From JAZFYD01 sp036443405 (GTDB lineage: Bacteria > Planctomycetota > PLA2), in the NCBI GenBank assembly GCA_036443405.1, contig JAZFYD010000232.1, forward strand, positions 1 to 9,537: a stretch of DNA of 9,537 nt, written 5' to 3'. The notes beneath the pieces are model-generated. The model did no database searches, was not told the DNA's origin, and saw nothing but the letters and a program-made list of their open reading frames with translations. This document shows, one piece after another, positions 6,651-9,537 of the stretch (positions within the stretch are counted from its first letter, which is position 1; each line of letters opens with the position of its first letter). Both the position numbers and the translations under genes were made by a program.

Positions 6651-6683
6651 CCTAAGCGCTCCTTAAGGATCTCGCTCTAGAGT
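6651..6683 (+). promoter_or_regulatory. Box C: tandem CTTAAG/CTTAGG site plus -10 facing the plus-strand operon
   Basis: On the minus strand the box reads CTTAAG (6667-6662), 5 bases, CTTAGG (6656-6651), so relative to a plus-strand gene it has the same orientation as boxes A and B. Ten bases downstream on the plus strand is TAGAGT (6678-6683), four of six matches to the -10 consensus and with the same A2 and T6. A start near 6690 would give a leader of about 150 bases before ATG 6843. The long leader makes the target less certain than for A and B. Confidence 0.55.
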
Positions 6684-6768
6684 CGAGTCCACACTCGCGC
6701 AGATTCCCTGTGGCCGAAACCAGGCCGCAGACCTCCTGGGGCGGCTCGCTGGCGGCGGGCCGTCCCGC

Positions 6769-6792
6769 TTTGCTGCGATCGCGGCAAGCAAA
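6769..6792. repeat. Imperfect hairpin in the leader of the thioredoxin-like gene
   Basis: TTTGCT pairs with AGCAAA, continued by two GC pairs past a one-base bulge, around a loop of about seven bases. No T run follows on either strand, so it is not a classical terminator. It would lie within a transcript started at box C. Confidence 0.35.
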
Positions 6793-6802
6793 TTCGGGGG
6801 GG

Positions 6803-6831
6803 GCGACACACAAAGACAGCGGAGCTATATT
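6803..6831 (+). promoter_or_regulatory. Sigma-70-like promoter giving a nearly leaderless transcript
   Basis: GCGACA (6803-6808, four of six to TTGACA), a 17-base spacer, then TATATT (6826-6831, five of six to TATAAT). Transcription would start at about 6838-6840, only a few bases before ATG 6843. No ribosome binding site stands between, which fits leaderless translation. The -35 begins at the last base of a run of eight G. Confidence 0.5.
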
Positions 6832-6842
6832 CGCCCTTTGCA

Positions 6843-9059
6843 ATGCGCTGCACGAACCGCCTTCTTCTCGCCGCGTCCCTATTTGCCTTGTTGGCACTTC
6901 CGGCTCACGCGCAGGGCGACCGGGTCGGCCAGGGGCTGTCGCGCGAGCAGATGTGGCCCGCGCCGTCCGCCGACGACTGGGCCAAACCCTGCCTGATTCA
7001 CTTCGAGCGCACTTGGGCCGACGCCGTCGCGGTCGCCAAGGAAACGGGCAAACCGATCCTCGTCTGCATCAACATGGACGGCGAGATCGCGTCGGAGCAC
7101 CACGCCGGGATCCGGTATCGGCAGCGCGAGGTCGCCGAGCTCTACAAACCGTACGTCTGCGTGATCGCATCGGTGTACCGCCACAACCCGCGCGACCACG
7201 ACGACAAGGGCAACCGCATTCCGTGCCCGCGCTTCGGCGGCGTCACCTGCGGCGAGCACATCTGGATCGAACCGATCATCTTCGAGAAGTTCTGCGATGG
7301 GCGCCGGATCGCGCCGCGCCACATCGCGGTGGATCTCGAGGGCACAGAGGCCTACGACGTTTTTTATGTCAACGACACCGCGGGGGTGTTCGACGCGATT
7401 CGCGACGGACGCAAGAAGTTGCCTCCCGCAAAGGCGCCGATTGTCCGAGGAGACCGCCCGGTCCTCGAACGTGTCGCCAGTCCCGCCGCCGAGGATCGCG
7501 CCGCTGTCGAGGCTGCGTACAAAAAAGGCGACGCCAAGACCCGTCGTTCGCTGCTCGAAGCCGCGAAAAAAGCCGAGAACAACGACCAGCTGGACCTGCT
7601 TCGCCTGGCGATTTTCGGCCTGGACGCAAACATGAGCAGAGAGGCCCGCAACGCCCTCGCCAAGTCCAAGACACCGGGCGCCGCCGGCCTCGTCGGCGAT
7701 GCGCTATCGGTTCCGATGGACGATGCGCAGCGCGATGCGCTCATCGCGACGCTCAAGAAACTCGGACACCTTTCGCTGCGCGCACGTTGGCTCGCTGGCG
7801 TGCACACGGGCCTCGCCAGCACTTCCAGCACGGTCGACGTGAACCGCTGGGCGGGCGTCGCGGGGGCCGAGTATCCCGCACCGTTTGGCGGATCCGGCGG
7901 CGTGCAGCACGTCGAGGAGAGGACCGCCGCCGCCCAGGAACGGCCCTCCGACCCCGCGGCCCGCATCGAACTCGCGGAAGCAACGCTTGCGCTCGCGTTG
8001 AAGGCGCCGGAACTGTTCGTGGGCAACCCGCGGCTGGCCAAGCTCGCGGCGCGCCACTCCTACGAGGACGCCCAACGCCTCGCGAAGGAGGCGGAAAAAC
8101 TCGGCGCGACGAAATGGCGCGTCGCAACCGTGCGCGCGCTCGCCATGTACTACTCGGGCGAGCGCCAAAAGAGCTACGAGCATGCGGCGATCGCGGTCAA
8201 GGAGTTGCCGCCGGGCGACACGGGCTGGAGCTCGATGGCCGTGTTGACGGTGTTCGCGGAATCGCGCTGGAAGGCGATTCAAGCGGCGGTCAAGGAGAAC
8301 AAGAACTGGCCGCCGGAGTGGCTCTCGGACCTCCACGCCGCGCACGCAATTCTGCTGCGCCACCCGATGGGCACCGACGGCCAGGTCGTGTGGCACTACG
8401 ACTTCCTCGATTGGCTCGGGATCCGATATCGCGCGTCCCGCGTCTTGCGCGACGGACTCGCGCGGTTCTTGGACTCGCCCCGGCTGCACGAGAAACTGCG
8501 CGAGCGTGTCCTGAAGTATCGCGGCCCGGACGCGCTCGAGGCCGAATACGACAGGTTGCTGAACGAGCACAACGACACGGCCCGGTTGGGACGTTTTGCC
8601 GGCTACGCGTCCATGGTGGCCGCCGATTCGCACCGCCGCGCTCGCCGGTTCCAGAAGGCGATGGACGCCTACGGGCGTGCGATCCAGCGCTACGAGGAAG
8701 CGATGGCAGCAACGTTGGCCAAACCGATGACGGAAATGGAGCGCGGGGCGTACCGGTACAACAACCGCAACTCATCCCACGCCATCGCGATGGCCCACGC
8801 ATCGCGCGCTCGCGTCGCCTATCAACTCGGTGACGACGAAACTGCGTTCAAGGAGATCCTCGCGAGTTTCAAACGCAGTCCGATCTCGGCCGGTAGCCGC
8901 GGCGGCTTGGGCGAAACTCCCGGCGAGACCGCGCAGATGCTCCTCGCCCGGTTGAGAAAGGACAACAAGGAGCAGCTCGCGGGCGAACTCGCGGCCGCGT
9001 TGTCCAACCTCGACCAGAAGCTCCTGGCGCCGGACATCGGCCTCCAGGAACCCGAATAG
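6843..9059 (+). CDS. Exported thioredoxin-like domain protein with C-terminal helical (TPR-like) repeats
   Basis: 738 aa. Residues 1-23 are a Sec signal peptide (LLLAASLFALLALPAHA, cut near 23); no lipobox. Residues about 52-165 look like a thioredoxin fold of the Thioredoxin_7/DUF255 kind: WADAVAVAKETGKPILVCINMDG at 58-80, then EVAELYKPYVCVIASVY, then IAPRHIAVDLEG at 156-167. The position of the redox CxxC is taken by DGEIASEH, so ordinary disulfide chemistry is unlikely. Instead C128, C136 and C151, with H139, cluster later (PCPRFGGVTCGEHIW) and might bind a metal or form a disulfide. From about 215 the protein is mostly alpha-helical. Residues 370-460 and 590-680 have the TPR look of small residues and aromatic turns, for example AMDAYGRAIQRYEEA at 606-620. 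It may be an envelope scaffold. It is followed 16 bases later by a MoxR ATPase gene and is divergent from the two-component operon. The function is not known. Confidence 0.87.
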   Translation: MRCTNRLLLAASLFALLALPAHAQGDRVGQGLSREQMWPAPSADDWAKPCLIHFERTWADAVAVAKETGKPILVCINMDGEIASEHHAGIRYRQREVAELYKPYVCVIASVYRHNPRDHDDKGNRIPCPRFGGVTCGEHIWIEPIIFEKFCDGRRIAPRHIAVDLEGTEAYDVFYVNDTAGVFDAIRDGRKKLPPAKAPIVRGDRPVLERVASPAAEDRAAVEAAYKKGDAKTRRSLLEAAKKAENNDQLDLLRLAIFGLDANMSREARNALAKSKTPGAAGLVGDALSVPMDDAQRDALIATLKKLGHLSLRARWLAGVHTGLASTSSTVDVNRWAGVAGAEYPAPFGGSGGVQHVEERTAAAQERPSDPAARIELAEATLALALKAPELFVGNPRLAKLAARHSYEDAQRLAKEAEKLGATKWRVATVRALAMYYSGERQKSYEHAAIAVKELPPGDTGWSSMAVLTVFAESRWKAIQAAVKENKNWPPEWLSDLHAAHAILLRHPMGTDGQVVWHYDFLDWLGIRYRASRVLRDGLARFLDSPRLHEKLRERVLKYRGPDALEAEYDRLLNEHNDTARLGRFAGYASMVAADSHRRARRFQKAMDAYGRAIQRYEEAMAATLAKPMTEMERGAYRYNNRNSSHAIAMAHASRARVAYQLGDDETAFKEILASFKRSPISAGSRGGLGETPGETAQMLLARLRKDNKEQLAGELAAALSNLDQKLLAPDIGLQEPE

Positions 9060-9063
9060 AGCC

Positions 9064-9069
9064 AAGGAG
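9064..9069 (+). promoter_or_regulatory. Ribosome binding site that fixes a TTG start for the MoxR gene
   Basis: AAGGAG, 6 bases before TTG 9076 and 5 bases after the preceding stop. The strength and spacing support the rare TTG start; the next in-frame ATG (residue 40) would remove the start of the AAA+ domain. Confidence 0.8.
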
Positions 9070-9075
9070 ACCCAC

Positions 9076-9537
9076 TTGGCCATCGACACGACCGCCGTCA
9101 CCGCCCGCGTGGAAGAAGCCGGAGGGTTCTTACGCGATGTGCTCGCGGAGTTGGAAACCGTCATCGTCGGCCAGCGGCCGCTGCTCGAAGGCATGCTGCT
9201 CGGACTGCTCGCCGACGGCCACGTCCTCATCGAGGGTGTCCCCGGCCTCGCGAAGTCCCTCGCGGTCCAATCGCTTGCCGGCGCGCTCGGCGGGACGTTT
9301 CGCCGCATCCAGTTCACGCCGGACCTGCTGCCGTCGGACCTCGTCGGAACACAGGTCTACGACCCGAAGTCCGGCGATTGGTCCGTGCACGAGGGTCCGG
9401 TGTTCGGCAACTTCGTGCTCGCGGACGAAATCAACCGGGCGCCAGCGAAGGTGCAGTCCGCCCTTTTAGAAGCGATGCAGGAGCGGCAGGTGACGTTGGC
9501 CGGCGAAACGCGCGCGCTGCCTTCGCCGTTTCTCGTG
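9076..9537 (+). CDS. MoxR-family AAA+ ATPase (C-terminal part missing)
   Basis: 154 codons from TTG 9076 to the window end, no stop seen. MoxR proteins are ATP-driven chaperones that help mature or insert cofactors in partner proteins, usually together with VWA- and DUF58-domain proteins encoded downstream. Visible here are the N-terminal helix ending in VIVGQ (29-33), Walker A GVPGLAKS (54-61) with K60, the family stretch IQFTPDLLPSDLVG (78-91), Walker B FVLADEINRAPAK (113-125) with D117 and E118, and the following LLEAMQERQVT (130-140). Family members usually have about 320 residues, so roughly half is outside. Position 61 is S where T is more common, a conservative change. The 16-base gap and the strong ribosome binding site place it in one operon with the exported thioredoxin-like protein. 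A DUF58 gene would be expected next. Confidence 0.95.
   Translation, partial: MAIDTTAVTARVEEAGGFLRDVLAELETVIVGQRPLLEGMLLGLLADGHVLIEGVPGLAKSLAVQSLAGALGGTFRRIQFTPDLLPSDLVGTQVYDPKSGDWSVHEGPVFGNFVLADEINRAPAKVQSALLEAMQERQVTLAGETRALPSPFLV

Larger units (their letters stand above)
6478..6842. other. 365-base divergent intergenic region
   Basis: This region separates the minus-strand PepSY operon from the plus-strand thioredoxin-like/MoxR operon. It holds box B (6532-6564), box C (6651-6683), an imperfect hairpin (6769-6792), a run of eight G (6796-6803) and a sigma-70-like promoter just before the plus-strand gene (6803-6831). Between 6565 and 6650 I see no gene or clear motif. A plus-strand frame from GTG 6710 reads through this region, but it is the +1 shadow of the downstream gene. 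Confidence 0.8.

Noticed and set aside
6769..6792. Rho-independent terminator or attenuator
   Set aside because: The stem is short and bulged, and no T run follows on either strand; kept only as a weak hairpin.
6710..8833. 707-codon plus-strand frame overlapping the thioredoxin-like gene
   Set aside because: Arg/Gly/Pro-rich shadow; the frame starting at 6843 has a signal peptide, fold motifs and ends at a properly spaced operon partner.
1..9537. CRISPR array, tRNA/rRNA, insertion sequence or phage genes
   Set aside because: No regularly spaced repeats, no tRNA-like cloverleaf, no transposase or terminal inverted repeats were seen on reading both strands.

Overview
The window is GC-rich DNA, densely coding, with eight protein genes, two of them cut by the window ends. 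The mix suggests an uncultivated or poorly studied bacterium with planctomycete-like biology: a Hanks-type serine/threonine kinase with a membrane anchor, a secreted seven-repeat FG-GAP/ASPIC-UnbV (CRTAC1-like) protein, a MoxR ATPase, and a large exported thioredoxin-like plus helical-repeat protein. Planctomycetota is my best guess, and Myxococcota or Acidobacteriota are also possible. No rRNA, tRNA, CRISPR array or insertion sequence is visible.

Left part, all on the minus strand and read from high to low coordinates. A PepSY-like exported protein with an almost pure aspartate tail (5944-6477) is followed by an OmpR-family response regulator of the PmrA/QseB type (5266-5931). Next come its sensor histidine kinase (3815-5260) and a lipoprotein of an uncharacterised family (2993-3757). 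After these lie the CRTAC1-like propeller lipoprotein (1293-2897) and the 5' part of the serine/threonine kinase gene (1-1255, running off the window).

Right part, plus strand. An exported thioredoxin-like/helical-repeat protein (6843-9059) and, 16 bases later, a MoxR-family AAA+ ATPase (9076-9537, running off the window) form the start of a second operon. The two operons diverge from a 365-base intergenic region (6478-6842).

The most notable signal is a repeated regulatory element. A tandem half-site with consensus CTTAGG, spaced exactly 11 bases, occurs three times and only upstream of genes. It precedes the PepSY-regulator-kinase operon (6548-6564) and the lipoprotein gene (3814-3830, overlapping the kinase stop codon). 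The third copy lies in the divergent region pointing at the thioredoxin-like/MoxR operon (6651-6667). In all three, a -10-like hexamer with A at position 2 and T at position 6 lies exactly 10 bases downstream, and the orientation relative to the gene is the same. CTTAA-type half-sites 11 bases apart are the known target type of PmrA/QseB regulators, which is the class of the regulator encoded here. I therefore infer a small local regulon: an autoregulated two-component system with an acidic, possibly cation-sensing envelope module, a surface lipoprotein, and possibly the exported thioredoxin-like/MoxR operon.
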